Assembly (NCBI GenBank): GCA_003449495.1
Contig: DMHJ01000231.1
Span: forward strand, 3,223-21,037
Direction of reading: 5' to 3'
From: Clostridiales bacterium UBA8153
GTDB taxonomy: Bacteria > Bacillota > Sulfobacillia > UBA8153
Length of the DNA stretch: 17,815 nucleotides
Both the position numbers and the translations under genes were made by a program. The notes beneath the pieces are model-generated. The model worked only from the letters and a program-made list of their open reading frames with translations. It was not told the DNA's origin and did no database searches. This document shows, in pieces, positions 1-8,213 of this stretch. Each line of letters opens with the position of its first letter. Within the stretch, counting starts at the first letter, position 1.

Positions 1-11
1 TCTCCGCCGCT

Positions 12-60
12 CCCGCCTTCTCCTGCCTTCCGGAAGCGCCCAGGCCCGGAGGAAGGCGGG
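12..60 (-). terminator. Hairpin downstream of the hydrogenase operon
   Basis: Inverted repeat about 80 bases beyond the stop of the last operon gene. CCCGCCTT at 12-19 and TCC at 21-23 pair with GGA and AAGGCGGG ending at 60, with a one-base bulge; a short palindrome, CTTCCGGAAG (27-36), lies in the loop. There is no T-run after it on the minus strand, so it would be a weak or factor-assisted terminator at most. I see no gene in 1-138; the segment looks like an intergenic 3' region. Confidence 0.3.
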
Positions 61-138
61 GGAAGGGACAACCTGGGAGGTGTTCCACGCCGGTAGTGGT
101 GCGGGGTCCTCTGGGGAAGGTACATGCGCCGGATCTAC

Positions 139-1281
139 TCACTGCTCGCGAATGGTCACCAGCTTGCCCGCCTGCCGCAACTTATCCGCCAGGGTGGCCA
201 CCACCGCACCCCGGCTCAACATGCCCGCCGGCCGCAATGTACCCAGATGGGCAGGGTTCTGGGCCTTGCCGACGCGGAAATGCACCTCATCCGCCTGGCC
301 CAAAAGCTCCAGGAGGCGCTGGGCGCCGTATCCCGCTTCGGCCGCCAGTTCGGGCTGCTCGTAGACGTTGTTGGTCCGGTTGAGGGTGAGGGTCCCCTCG
401 CAGGACAGCTCGAGGCCTTCGATGGTGTAGTGGGCGGGCGTGCCCAGGCGGCCCGGGTGGACCTGGAACTCCACCCCCAGGTGTTGGGCGACCAGCATGG
501 AGGTGGTGCCGCCGCACACCGCTTTGGCCCCCTCCGCCGCCAAAAACTCCTCAATCACCCGGTGAGTGTCTTCGCGACGGGCCGGGGGCCCGGTGAGAAT
601 GTGCAGGGTGCGGGGCCGGCGCAACAGGAGCGCCATGGCCGAGAGATCGTCGGCCGGACGGTCCTGCGAGATGGCCCGGGCTTCGTTCACCACCAGTGCG
701 GGAGCGCGCAGGGCGGCCGCCGGGTGGTCCAGGCGGGTACCGTCCAGAAAGCGCTTGAGTCCCGCTTCCCCCCACCCCTGCCGCAACCCTCGTCCCAGGC
801 CGGCCTGGGTGATGCCGTCGCTCACCAGGAGCAGGGATTCCCCCGGCCGCATATGATTGGGCAGCTCCCCCACCACTTCGCCTTCCACGTAGCGGGGCAC
901 CACCGCCAGGACTTCCACGCCTTTGGGGCCGATGATCAGCGGGGGCGGCGATTCGTAGCTGTAGACCAGGATCTCTCCGTCGCTCCGGATCTGGACGGCG
1001 GAGAACGCCGCCCAGGGGCCTTCGCCCGACCGGCCCGCGCGCATGGCCCTCAGTTGCACCCGCATGGCCTCCCCCAGCGTGCAGCCGGCAGCTACCAGGG
1101 CCACCAGGTACTCGGAAACCAGGGTCGCCGCGACATTGGCCGGGATGCCCGAACCCATCCCATCCGCCAGGACCGCCAGGGTGAACTCGGGCATACGCTC
1201 GATGCGGATCACATCGCCCGAATGCCGGTGCCCGTCCTTGGGCAGCTGGCAATGGACCTCCTCGACGAAAAGCCGCGCCAT
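139..1281 (-). CDS. SpoIIE-type PP2C serine/threonine phosphatase with an extra C-terminal domain
   Basis: A 380-aa cytosolic protein with no signal peptide or membrane segment. Residues 1-220 match the SpoIIE/PP2C fold. Metal-binding motifs are ADGMGSG (39-45, Asp40), VSDGI (153-157, Asp155) and DDLSAMAL (211-218). The family hydrolyses phosphoserine or phosphothreonine using two metal ions, often on anti-sigma or anti-anti-sigma partners. Residues about 222-380 are an additional domain I cannot assign; its conserved-looking patches are CGGTT (257-260 region), EGTLTL (295-300) and NPAHL (342-346). The ATG overlaps the stop of the preceding HydS-like gene (TAATG), with GGGGAG just upstream, which indicates translational coupling. 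It is the last gene of the rex-hyd operon, so it is the likely output of the hydrogenase-like sensor. The PP2C call is firm; its target is unknown. Confidence 0.88.
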   Translation of the reverse strand: MARLFVEEVHCQLPKDGHRHSGDVIRIERMPEFTLAVLADGMGSGIPANVAATLVSEYLVALVAAGCTLGEAMRVQLRAMRAGRSGEGPWAAFSAVQIRSDGEILVYSYESPPPLIIGPKGVEVLAVVPRYVEGEVVGELPNHMRPGESLLLVSDGITQAGLGRGLRQGWGEAGLKRFLDGTRLDHPAAALRAPALVVNEARAISQDRPADDLSAMALLLRRPRTLHILTGPPARREDTHRVIEEFLAAEGAKAVCGGTTSMLVAQHLGVEFQVHPGRLGTPAHYTIEGLELSCEGTLTLNRTNNVYEQPELAAEAGYGAQRLLELLGQADEVHFRVGKAQNPAHLGTLRPAGMLSRGAVVATLADKLRQAGKLVTIREQ

Positions 1282-3035
1282 TACTCCCCTTCCTTACGCC
1301 GCACCAGCTCGGTCAACCGGGCCAGCGTAGCCCGGGTATCGGCGGCAGACTTCCCCAGAAGCTTGGCCACTTCCTGGGCGATGCGTACCTGGCTATCGAT
1401 GACATTCTCCGCCCGCTCCAGCGCCTCCCGGCGCAAAAGATCGAGCGCGGCCTCCTGGCGCTTGCTGCGGGTGAGGTTGACCAGGACTCCCACGACCTCA
1501 AAGGATTCCTCGTTGCCCACGCGATACACCAGCTGGTGACAGACCACGCCGTAGGCGGCGTGTCGTACCGTCTCATCGTAGAGGTCCACTTCCCCGGCCA
1601 ACACGCTGCGGAACGGCTCGGCATCAAGAAAGTAGCTGACATGTTTGCCCAGACAGGCATCAGAGGTCATGAATAAGCGGCAAAACTGGGTGTTAACCCT
1701 GAGGATGCGCAGATCGCGGTCCAGGATGACGATGGCGTTGGGGCTATTCTGGATGATGGCATCGCTCTGCAGTTCGGCTCGCCGCCGCATATACGGCATG
1801 CACATGTCCACTTCGGCCATGCCGCTGAGCACCGCCACAGCTTTGTCCCGGCACGTGGGATAGCCGCAAGCCCGGCAGTTCAACTCATCAGACGCATCCA
1901 GTTTGCCGGTGCGGGCCAGTACCTGGCGGATGGCTCCTTCATCATAGGCCGGGGCCGGCGCCGGCCGGTGGGGATAGCTGGCATGAAGGTCCACCTCTAC
2001 CCGGTCGGGCACTGGAGCCCTCCGCAGGTCCTCGGTGCCGGCACCGGTGGCCATGGCCTTCATGAAGGCATGCCGCGTCTCCAGCCGGCCGCACCCCCGG
2101 GGCATGCCCACGCCTCCCAGACAACCCCCCGGACACATGAGGGCTTCCACGACCACCGGCTCGCTCACTCGCTGCACATAGTCGATGGCTTCCTTCACCG
2201 CTTCCGGACCGGTCACCGCCAAGATTTGGCGGGCCAGCCGGTCGGTGGACCACCCGGCCGCGTAGGCCAGGCCTCCGCCCACCGGGAACTGGGTGCCCTT
2301 GCCCGGCCGCACGTCATCGAACCCGCTGGGTTCGGCCTGATGGAAATCGATACCCTCCCGCCCGGCCCATAGCCGCAGCTCCTCGAAGGTGAGCGCGGCG
2401 GCCACATCCTCCCGGGCGGCCTCCGCCTCCGCCTTCTTGGCGATGCAGGGCCCGATGAAGACCACGGCCGCGTCCGGGCCGTACCGCTGCTTGAGGAAAC
2501 GGGCATGGGCCACCATCGGCGATACCACGGGAAACAGGGCGGCCTCCACCGCCGGAGACAGCCTGCGCACATACTCGACCACGGAAGGGCAGGTGCTGGT
2601 CAGGTAGCGCCCTTCTGGATGCTGGGCCAGCAGCTCCCGGCAGTACGAGGCCACCAGTTCCGCGCCTACCGCCGTCTCGGTGACCAGCCGGAAGCCGAGC
2701 TGGCGCAATACCGAAGGTAGCGCCCGGCTTTCCGCAGGCGAGAAGGCTCCCGGATAGCTGGGGGCCACCGAGGCGATGACCGTCACTCCGGCGTCCATCA
2801 GCCCTTGCGCCACACCCGTCTCATCCCGGTAGGATTTGGCTTGCTGGGGGCAATCGAGGACGCAACGACCGCACAGGATGCACTGGTCCGCCACCACCTG
2901 AGCCTGGCCGCCCTGCTTGCGAACGGCCTTCACCGGGCAGGAACTTACGCAGCGGTTACAGTCCCGGCAACGTGCGGCATTGGTCCAGAGGACGGCACCG
3001 GCAGGCGTGCCCATTTCCGTACCACCGGCAGTCAT
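1281..3035 (-). CDS. hydS: Sensory (HydS/group C) [FeFe]-hydrogenase-like protein with PAS domain
   Basis: 584 aa. In order: two [4Fe-4S] ferredoxin motifs (Cys 23/26/29/33 and 52/55/58/62); an H-cluster domain with L1 TSTCP (146-150), L2 GPCIAKK (195-201) and L3 MCPGGC (300-305); a further four-Cys [4Fe-4S] motif (387, 390, 395, 412); a PAS domain (about 425-520); and a C-terminal signalling helix (about 525-584). This is the layout of putative H2-sensing group C enzymes, not catalytic hydrogenases. The L1 Cys that relays protons in catalytic enzymes (TSCCP) is Thr148. No histidine-kinase domain follows the PAS, so the signal probably passes to a partner, most simply the overlapping PP2C gene. 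The ATG at 3035 has GGGAGG only three bases away, 11 bases after the hydA stop; the ATG seven codons downstream is possible. Cytosolic; function inferred. Confidence 0.88.
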   Translation of the reverse strand: MTAGGTEMGTPAGAVLWTNAARCRDCNRCVSSCPVKAVRKQGGQAQVVADQCILCGRCVLDCPQQAKSYRDETGVAQGLMDAGVTVIASVAPSYPGAFSPAESRALPSVLRQLGFRLVTETAVGAELVASYCRELLAQHPEGRYLTSTCPSVVEYVRRLSPAVEAALFPVVSPMVAHARFLKQRYGPDAAVVFIGPCIAKKAEAEAAREDVAAALTFEELRLWAGREGIDFHQAEPSGFDDVRPGKGTQFPVGGGLAYAAGWSTDRLARQILAVTGPEAVKEAIDYVQRVSEPVVVEALMCPGGCLGGVGMPRGCGRLETRHAFMKAMATGAGTEDLRRAPVPDRVEVDLHASYPHRPAPAPAYDEGAIRQVLARTGKLDASDELNCRACGYPTCRDKAVAVLSGMAEVDMCMPYMRRRAELQSDAIIQNSPNAIVILDRDLRILRVNTQFCRLFMTSDACLGKHVSYFLDAEPFRSVLAGEVDLYDETVRHAAYGVVCHQLVYRVGNEESFEVVGVLVNLTRSKRQEAALDLLRREALERAENVIDSQVRIAQEVAKLLGKSAADTRATLARLTELVRRKEGE

Positions 3036-3046
3036 AGGCCTCCCAC

Positions 3047-5077
3047 CTATTCCTCGGGCTGGAGAGAGACGTCGGCCATGGCCCGCTCCAGCCGCTCAAG
3101 CACCAGCTCCAAGGTGCATCCTTCGTAGAGCTCGCCGCCGACCCGCACCGCCGGGCCCTTTTCGCACACCTCGTTGCAGAAGGTCGCGGCGATGTCCACC
3201 AGGTGACCCCATTCCCGCTGGTGCACGTAGGTGAGGAGCCGGTGGAGCAGGTCGTGACTGCCCCGCAGGTGGCAGTTGGTGCCCACGCACACTTCCACCC
3301 GCACCACCCGGCCGTTCGCCGCATCGGCCAGTTCTACCTCCATGGCGCCGGTGCGCCGCCGGGAGTGGTAGTGGGTGTGCAGCAGCTCGTGGGCCACCGG
3401 ACTCCCCGGCTTGCCCAAGGTGTCCGCGTAGGCCCGCTGCAGGTAAGGGTTATCCTGGCTGTTACGCATCTGCAGCATGGTATCGCTGCGATAGATGGAC
3501 CCTTGCCTGGCCGCCCGCACCGCCGGGCTCTTAGCCACCGGTAGCCCCGCACCGCCCACGCACCCGCCCGGGCAGGCCATGACTTCCACCAGGTGGTACC
3601 GGCGCCCGCCTGCGAGCACCTCTTCGGCCAGTTGCTGGGCGGCCGCCAACCCGTGCACCACGGCCACGCGCAGCTTCTCCCCGCCCACCTCCACCTCGGC
3701 TTCCCGCAGTCGCTCGATGCCGCGGACTTCGTGGAAGGTAAGCGGCCGCCCGCCGGACCTGCCCAGGGCTTCCGCGGTGTAGCGCAGCACCGCCTCGGTT
3801 ACCCCACCGGTAGCACCGAACAGCACGCCGGCGCCGCTCTTGAACCCGTATGGCAGGTCCATGCGGTCGGGCTCCAGGCCGGCAAAATCCAGGCCGCACT
3901 CGGCGATCATCTGCACCAGTTCAGGCACGGTGATGACGGCGTCCACGTCGAAACGGCCGCCGGTGGTCATTTCCGGACGCTGGGCCTCGAATTTCTTGGC
4001 GGTACACGGCATGACGCTGACCATGAAGATCCGCTCGGACGGGACCCGGATCTCCCGGGGCAATTCCTTCTTGACCAGCCTGGCCAGGGCCTGCTGGGGG
4101 CTGCGGCAGCTACTCAGATGCTTGATGAGCTCCGGGTATGACTGCTCCACCAGCTTGACCCAGGCCGGACAGCAGCTGGTGAACAGCGGTAAGTCTTGTC
4201 CCGTCCGGTAGCGGCGAAGGAACTCGGTTCCCTCTTCCAGTACGATGAGGTCGGCCCCAAAGCCCGTGTCGTACACCCGGTCAAAGCCCATGGCGCGCAG
4301 GGCGGCCACGGTCTGACCGATGTGGCTTTCCCCCGGCGGCAACCCGAAGGATTCGCCGATGCCCACCCGCACGGCGGGAGCCACCTGGGCCACCACCACC
4401 AGCTGCGGGTCATGGATGGCCGCCCAGACCTGGTTGACCTGGCTGCGACAGGCCAGGGCCCCGGTGGGGCAGACGTGGGCACATTGGCCGCAGTGGACGC
4501 ACTCCACCTGTCCCAGCCCCTGCCCGAAGGCCGGCATCACCTGGACCTTCGACCCGCGGTGGGCGAAATCCAACACCCCGATGCCCTGCACTTCCCGGCA
4601 GACCCGGACACAGTCGCCGCACAGCACGCATTTGTTGGGATCCCGCACTAAAGACACGCTGCTCAGATCCAAGGGCAGCTTTTCCTGCCGCCGGCGGTAC
4701 CGGATGGCGTCCACCCCCAGGCGTTCTGCCAGGCGCAGCAGCTGGCAGGAGCCGGCTCGCGGGCAGGTAGGGCAACTCATATCGTGGTTGGCCAGCAAAA
4801 GCTCGGTGGTAAGTTTCCGGATGTTGCGCAGATCGGCGCTGCGCGTGGAGACCACCATGCCCGGTTCAGGCCGGGTGGTGCAGCTGGTGACGATGCCGCG
4901 ACCTGCCACTTCCACGATGCACAGCCGGCAGGCTCCGTACACGCTCAGGTCGCTGTGATAGCAGAAGGTCGGTAGATCCACCCCGTTGGCGCGAATGAGA
5001 TCCAGCAAGTTGGAGTGCGCACCTATGGGCACCATGCGGCCATCCAGGACCATAGTCCCGTCGGTTGGCTTCATCAC
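3047..5077 (-). CDS. hydA: [FeFe]-hydrogenase catalytic subunit HydA (trimeric, NADH-linked)
   Basis: 676 aa, close to the roughly 645 aa of Thermotoga HydA. N-terminal [2Fe-2S] domain (Cys 39/50/53/66); His-ligated [4Fe-4S] (His98, Cys 102/105/111); two [4Fe-4S] motifs (150/153/156/160 and 193/196/199/203). The H-cluster motifs are all intact: TSCCPAW (300-306, with the proton-relay Cys), MPCTAKKFE (356-364) and EVMACPGGCVGG (498-509, Cys502 and Cys506). C-terminal thioredoxin-like [2Fe-2S] domain with Cys 597/602/634/638. It reduces protons to H2, or the reverse, with electrons delivered through HydB/HydC; in the family this couples NADH and reduced ferredoxin oxidation. The start is GTG followed directly by ATG (5072-5074), with GGAGGGG upstream. 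It lies 37 bases after hydB. The H-cluster maturases HydE, HydF and HydG are not in the window and must be encoded elsewhere. Confidence 0.96.
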   Translation of the reverse strand: MMKPTDGTMVLDGRMVPIGAHSNLLDLIRANGVDLPTFCYHSDLSVYGACRLCIVEVAGRGIVTSCTTRPEPGMVVSTRSADLRNIRKLTTELLLANHDMSCPTCPRAGSCQLLRLAERLGVDAIRYRRRQEKLPLDLSSVSLVRDPNKCVLCGDCVRVCREVQGIGVLDFAHRGSKVQVMPAFGQGLGQVECVHCGQCAHVCPTGALACRSQVNQVWAAIHDPQLVVVAQVAPAVRVGIGESFGLPPGESHIGQTVAALRAMGFDRVYDTGFGADLIVLEEGTEFLRRYRTGQDLPLFTSCCPAWVKLVEQSYPELIKHLSSCRSPQQALARLVKKELPREIRVPSERIFMVSVMPCTAKKFEAQRPEMTTGGRFDVDAVITVPELVQMIAECGLDFAGLEPDRMDLPYGFKSGAGVLFGATGGVTEAVLRYTAEALGRSGGRPLTFHEVRGIERLREAEVEVGGEKLRVAVVHGLAAAQQLAEEVLAGGRRYHLVEVMACPGGCVGGAGLPVAKSPAVRAARQGSIYRSDTMLQMRNSQDNPYLQRAYADTLGKPGSPVAHELLHTHYHSRRRTGAMEVELADAANGRVVRVEVCVGTNCHLRGSHDLLHRLLTYVHQREWGHLVDIAATFCNEVCEKGPAVRVGGELYEGCTLELVLERLERAMADVSLQPEE

Positions 5078-5114
5078 GGCTTAGCTCTCCCCTCCATTGC
5101 TCGGTTGGCCCGCT

Positions 5115-6995
5115 TCAGCGGGCGGCGATGGCCTTGAAGCGGCAGACGGCCTCGCATACGCCGCACTTGGTGCACCGGGCCACATCAATACGATGGACAG
5201 TCCTTCTCTCTCCGGTGATGGCGCCCACCGGGCACTTCTGCAGGCACAGAGTACAGCCCTTGCACAGATCCGGGTCGATGGCAAAGGTCTTGAGCGCCGG
5301 GCACACGCCTGCCGGGCAGTACAGGCGCTCGGTGTGGGCCAAATATTCGCTGCGGAAAATGGCTAAGGTGCTCAGCACCGGGTTGGGCGCGCTCTTGCCC
5401 AGCCCGCACAAGCTGGCCACCTTCACCGCCCGGGCCGTCTCCTCCAAAAGCTCCAGGTCGCCCGGCTGCGCCCTGCCCTCGACGATGTCCCGGAGGATCC
5501 ACAACATCTGGCGAGTGCCCTCGCGGCACAAAACGCACTTCCCGCACGATTCGTGCTGGGTGAACTCCATGAAAAAGCGGGACACTTCGACGATGCAGGT
5601 GGTATCGTCCAGGATCACGATACCCCCGGATCCCACCATGGCGCCCACCTGACCCAGGGTCTCAAAGTCCAGGGGCATGTCCAAGTGCTGGACCCCTAGG
5701 CAGCCGCCGGAGGGCCCCCCGATCTGGGCCGCCTTAAACCTACGCCCTTCGGGCACGCCCCCGCCGATCTCGAAGACGATCTGCCGCAAGGTAGTGCCCA
5801 GGGGCACTTCGATGAGACCGGTGTGGCGCACCCGGCCGGTGAGGGCGAAAGTCTTGGTCCCCGGGCTGAGCGGCGTGCCGTAGTGCCGGAAGGCGGCGGC
5901 GCCACGCTCGATGACCCAGCGGACCGTGGCCAGCGTCTCCACGTTGTTCACCACGGTTGGGCAGCCATACAGGCCCTTTTCCGCGGGAAACGGCGGCTTG
6001 GGACGGGGCATGCCCCGCTCTCCCTCGATGGAGGCCAAGAGCGCGGTCTCTTCACCGCAGACGAAGGCCCCCGCTCCTTCCATCACTTCGCAGTCAAAGG
6101 CAAACTCCGAGCCGAACACGCTCTCACCCAGGATGCCCAGGCAACGCGCATCCTCAATGGCCTTGCGCATGCGGGATAGCGCCAGGGGATACTCGGTGCG
6201 GATGTAGAAGTAGCCGTAGGTGGCCCCGGAGGCGTAGGCGGCGATGACGGCACCTTCCAGCACACGATGGGGATCGCCCTCCATCAGGCTCCGGTCCATG
6301 AACGCTCCCGGGTCTCCCTCGTCCCCGTTGCACACCAGGTACTTGGGCGAACCGTTCGCCCGGTGGGCGGCCAGCCACTTGCGACCGGTGGGAAACCCGG
6401 CCCCACCGCGCCCGCGCAGGCCGGAAGCTACCAGCTCCTCGCACACCTCCACCGGCTTCATCTGGGTCACCACGCGACGCAACGAAGCGTATCCACCCCG
6501 GGCGACGTATTCCTCGATGCTCTCCGGCTCGGCGTGCCCGCAGTCGACCAGGGCCAGCCGGGTCTGGTGGGCGTAGAACGGGATGGTTCCGGAACTCCGG
6601 TAGGTCGCCCCGGTGTTGGGGTCGCGATACAACAGCCGCTCCACCGGTTTTCCTTCCGCGAGGGTGCTCTCGATGATCTCGGACACGTCCTCCGGGGACA
6701 CCCGGCAGTAGAAGATCTCTTCCCGGCCGTTACCATCGCCGGGGATGACCACCAGGGGCCCCAGCTGGCACAGACCGTGGCACCCGGTGCGGCTGAGCAG
6801 GGGGCGGCACAGGTCGCCTGAGGCCAGGCTGACCTCAGCCAGGCCGTCCAGCCCCTGGGTAGCTTCGAGCAAGCGCCGGTGGACCGGCCGCGAACCGCTG
6901 GCCACACAGCCGGTACCATCGCAGACCAGTATCCGGTACGCCGGGCGCGCCAGGCGTGCGTTGACCTCCCGGGCGATGGTTTCGAGATTGACCAT
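5115..6995 (-). CDS. hydB: NADH-binding flavoprotein subunit HydB (NuoF-like) of bifurcating hydrogenase
   Basis: 626 aa. N-terminal thioredoxin-like [2Fe-2S] segment (Cys 25/30/72/76). NuoF core with the glycine-rich GRGGAGFPTG (195-204) and NGDEGDPGAF (223-232), which bind NADH and FMN. SLBB-like region, then the C-terminal [4Fe-4S] of NuoF (Cys 484/487/490 and 530). An added C-terminal two-cluster ferredoxin domain has Cys 578/581/584/588 and 608/611/614/618, plus an extra Cys pair (560, 565) just before it. The fused ferredoxin tail separates HydB of multimeric hydrogenases from complex I NuoF. It is the NADH-oxidising and probably flavin-based bifurcating subunit. The ATG is preceded by AAGGGG nine bases away, overlapping the end of hydC (3-base gap), so the genes are translated as one unit. 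Bifurcation is known for the family and not provable from sequence. Confidence 0.95.
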   Translation of the reverse strand: MVNLETIAREVNARLARPAYRILVCDGTGCVASGSRPVHRRLLEATQGLDGLAEVSLASGDLCRPLLSRTGCHGLCQLGPLVVIPGDGNGREEIFYCRVSPEDVSEIIESTLAEGKPVERLLYRDPNTGATYRSSGTIPFYAHQTRLALVDCGHAEPESIEEYVARGGYASLRRVVTQMKPVEVCEELVASGLRGRGGAGFPTGRKWLAAHRANGSPKYLVCNGDEGDPGAFMDRSLMEGDPHRVLEGAVIAAYASGATYGYFYIRTEYPLALSRMRKAIEDARCLGILGESVFGSEFAFDCEVMEGAGAFVCGEETALLASIEGERGMPRPKPPFPAEKGLYGCPTVVNNVETLATVRWVIERGAAAFRHYGTPLSPGTKTFALTGRVRHTGLIEVPLGTTLRQIVFEIGGGVPEGRRFKAAQIGGPSGGCLGVQHLDMPLDFETLGQVGAMVGSGGIVILDDTTCIVEVSRFFMEFTQHESCGKCVLCREGTRQMLWILRDIVEGRAQPGDLELLEETARAVKVASLCGLGKSAPNPVLSTLAIFRSEYLAHTERLYCPAGVCPALKTFAIDPDLCKGCTLCLQKCPVGAITGERRTVHRIDVARCTKCGVCEAVCRFKAIAAR

Positions 6996-6998
6996 TGG

Positions 6999-7511
6999 CT
7001 AAATCCCCTTCTCGACCCGAATCAGTTCGTCGAGGACCTCACCCAGTTTGGCCGGCGCCAGTTGCCCATACACCAAGTCGTTGACCACAGCTACCGGAGC
7101 CAGCCCGCACGCGCCGATGCACGAAACGCGTTCCACGGTGAAGAGCAGATCATCGCTGGTGGGCTTCTCCTGGTCGATGCCCAGTTTCTCGGAGACCAGG
7201 TCCAGCAACGCCTGGCTGTGATTCACGTGACAGGCAGTGCCGTCGCATATGCGGATGATGTACTTGCCCTTGGGCTCCAGCGAAAAGTGCGCGTAGAACG
7301 TGGCCACCCCGTAGACCCGCGCCCGTGGGATACCCAGGCTGGTGGCCAGGTAGTTGAGCACCGGCTGCGGCAGGTACCGGTAGGCATCCTGTACCGCCTG
7401 CAAGATGGCGATGAGTCGGCGACTATCCCGGTTGAACCTCTGCAGGATCTCGTTGACTTTCAGAAATTGCCTACTTCGCGTTGAGCCGGTGTCGACGCTA
7501 GCGCAACCCAT
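6999..7511 (-). CDS. hydC: [2Fe-2S] subunit HydC (NuoE-like) of the hydrogenase
   Basis: 170 aa, the usual NuoE/HydC length (about 160). An N-terminal helical region (LIAILQAVQDAYRYLP, 33-48; VYGVATFYAHF, 66-76) leads into a thioredoxin-like ferredoxin fold binding one [2Fe-2S] through Cys89, Cys94, Cys131 and Cys135 (CDGTAC and CIGAC). It relays electrons between HydB and HydA. The ATG at 7511 has AAGGAGA seven bases upstream, lying over the 3' end of rex; the gap to rex is 3 bases. The first 15 or so residues (GCASVDTGSTRSR) are a non-conserved leader, so the ATG choice rests on the RBS. Together with hydB and hydA it reproduces the hydC-hydB-hydA order of the Thermotoga enzyme. Confidence 0.94.
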   Translation of the reverse strand: MGCASVDTGSTRSRQFLKVNEILQRFNRDSRRLIAILQAVQDAYRYLPQPVLNYLATSLGIPRARVYGVATFYAHFSLEPKGKYIIRICDGTACHVNHSQALLDLVSEKLGIDQEKPTSDDLLFTVERVSCIGACGLAPVAVVNDLVYGQLAPAKLGEVLDELIRVEKGI

Positions 7512-7514
7512 CGT

Positions 7515-8195
7515 TCAGTCTCCTTCCGATTCCCCGGAGGTACCCGGCTCCGGCGTGTCTCCGGACGGGCCCAAGCGCATCTTTTCCTGCAACTCATAGC
7601 TGATGAGAGACAGTCCCGCAGCCAGGTTCTCGTGGCGCACGATGATCTCCGGCGGCGCCACCAGGGCCACCGGCGCGAAGTTCCAGATGGCCATGATGCC
7701 GGAGCGCAACATGCCGTCGGCCACTCCCTGGGCCGCCGGCGCCGGCACCGCGATGATGCCGATGCGGATCTTCAGCCGGGCGATCATGTACTCCAGCTCG
7801 CTCAAGCCCAAAACGGGGATGCCTGCCACTTGGCTGCCGACAACTGCCGGGTCGTTGTCGAAAGCCGCCACGATTTTCATCCCATACTGCTCGAACCCGG
7901 GATACCTGAGCAGGGCCCGTCCCAGGGACCCCACGCCGGCGAGGCAGGCATCCTTGATGTTGGCCAGCCCCAATATCTCCTCGATGCGGGCGAGGGTGGT
8001 GGGCACGTGGTATCCCACTCTCTGCACCCCCGACACCACGCCCGTCAAGTCCTTGCGCACGAGGCTGTCATCAATGCCCAGCAAACGCCCTAAATGCTCG
8101 CTGGACACGAACTCGCGGCCACGCCCGCGCAGGTCGGTCAGGATCTGGTAGTAGTGGGGTAATCGGGACAACACGGCCGCGCTGACCTTAGGCAT
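7515..8195 (-). CDS. rex: Redox-sensing transcriptional repressor Rex
   Basis: 226 aa from the chosen ATG. N-terminal winged helix (residues 1-80; RLPHYYQIL at 11-19, VRKDL at 46-50 in the recognition helix), then a Rossmann NAD(H)-binding domain with GVGSLGRAL (87-95) and a C-terminal swap helix (about 192-207). In the family, Rex binds operators at low NADH/NAD+ and is released by NADH, so fermentative and hydrogenase genes are induced under reducing conditions. ATG 8195 is preferred because AGGAGGGG lies five bases upstream and MPKVSAAVLSRLPHYY aligns with known Rex starts. An in-frame GTG at 8228 would add 11 residues but lies inside the putative operator at the predicted transcript start. 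Here rex is the first gene of the hydrogenase operon, an arrangement that points to autoregulation plus direct control of hydCBA. The tail after about residue 208 is an acidic Pro/Gly-rich extension. Confidence 0.95.
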   Translation of the reverse strand: MPKVSAAVLSRLPHYYQILTDLRGRGREFVSSEHLGRLLGIDDSLVRKDLTGVVSGVQRVGYHVPTTLARIEEILGLANIKDACLAGVGSLGRALLRYPGFEQYGMKIVAAFDNDPAVVGSQVAGIPVLGLSELEYMIARLKIRIGIIAVPAPAAQGVADGMLRSGIMAIWNFAPVALVAPPEIIVRHENLAAGLSLISYELQEKMRLGPSGDTPEPGTSGESEGD

Positions 8196-8213
8196 GAGCG
8201 CCCCTCCTAAAAT

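Noticed and set aside
124..1539. 471-codon plus-strand open frame
   Set aside because: Antisense to the phosphatase and hydS genes, has no RBS, and its translation is His/Arg/Gln-rich with no family motif; a GC-rich shadow frame.
7219..7235. GTGATTCACGTGACA in hydC as a second Rex site
   Set aside because: Inside coding sequence, and half-site spacing does not fit GTGA-N6-TCAC.
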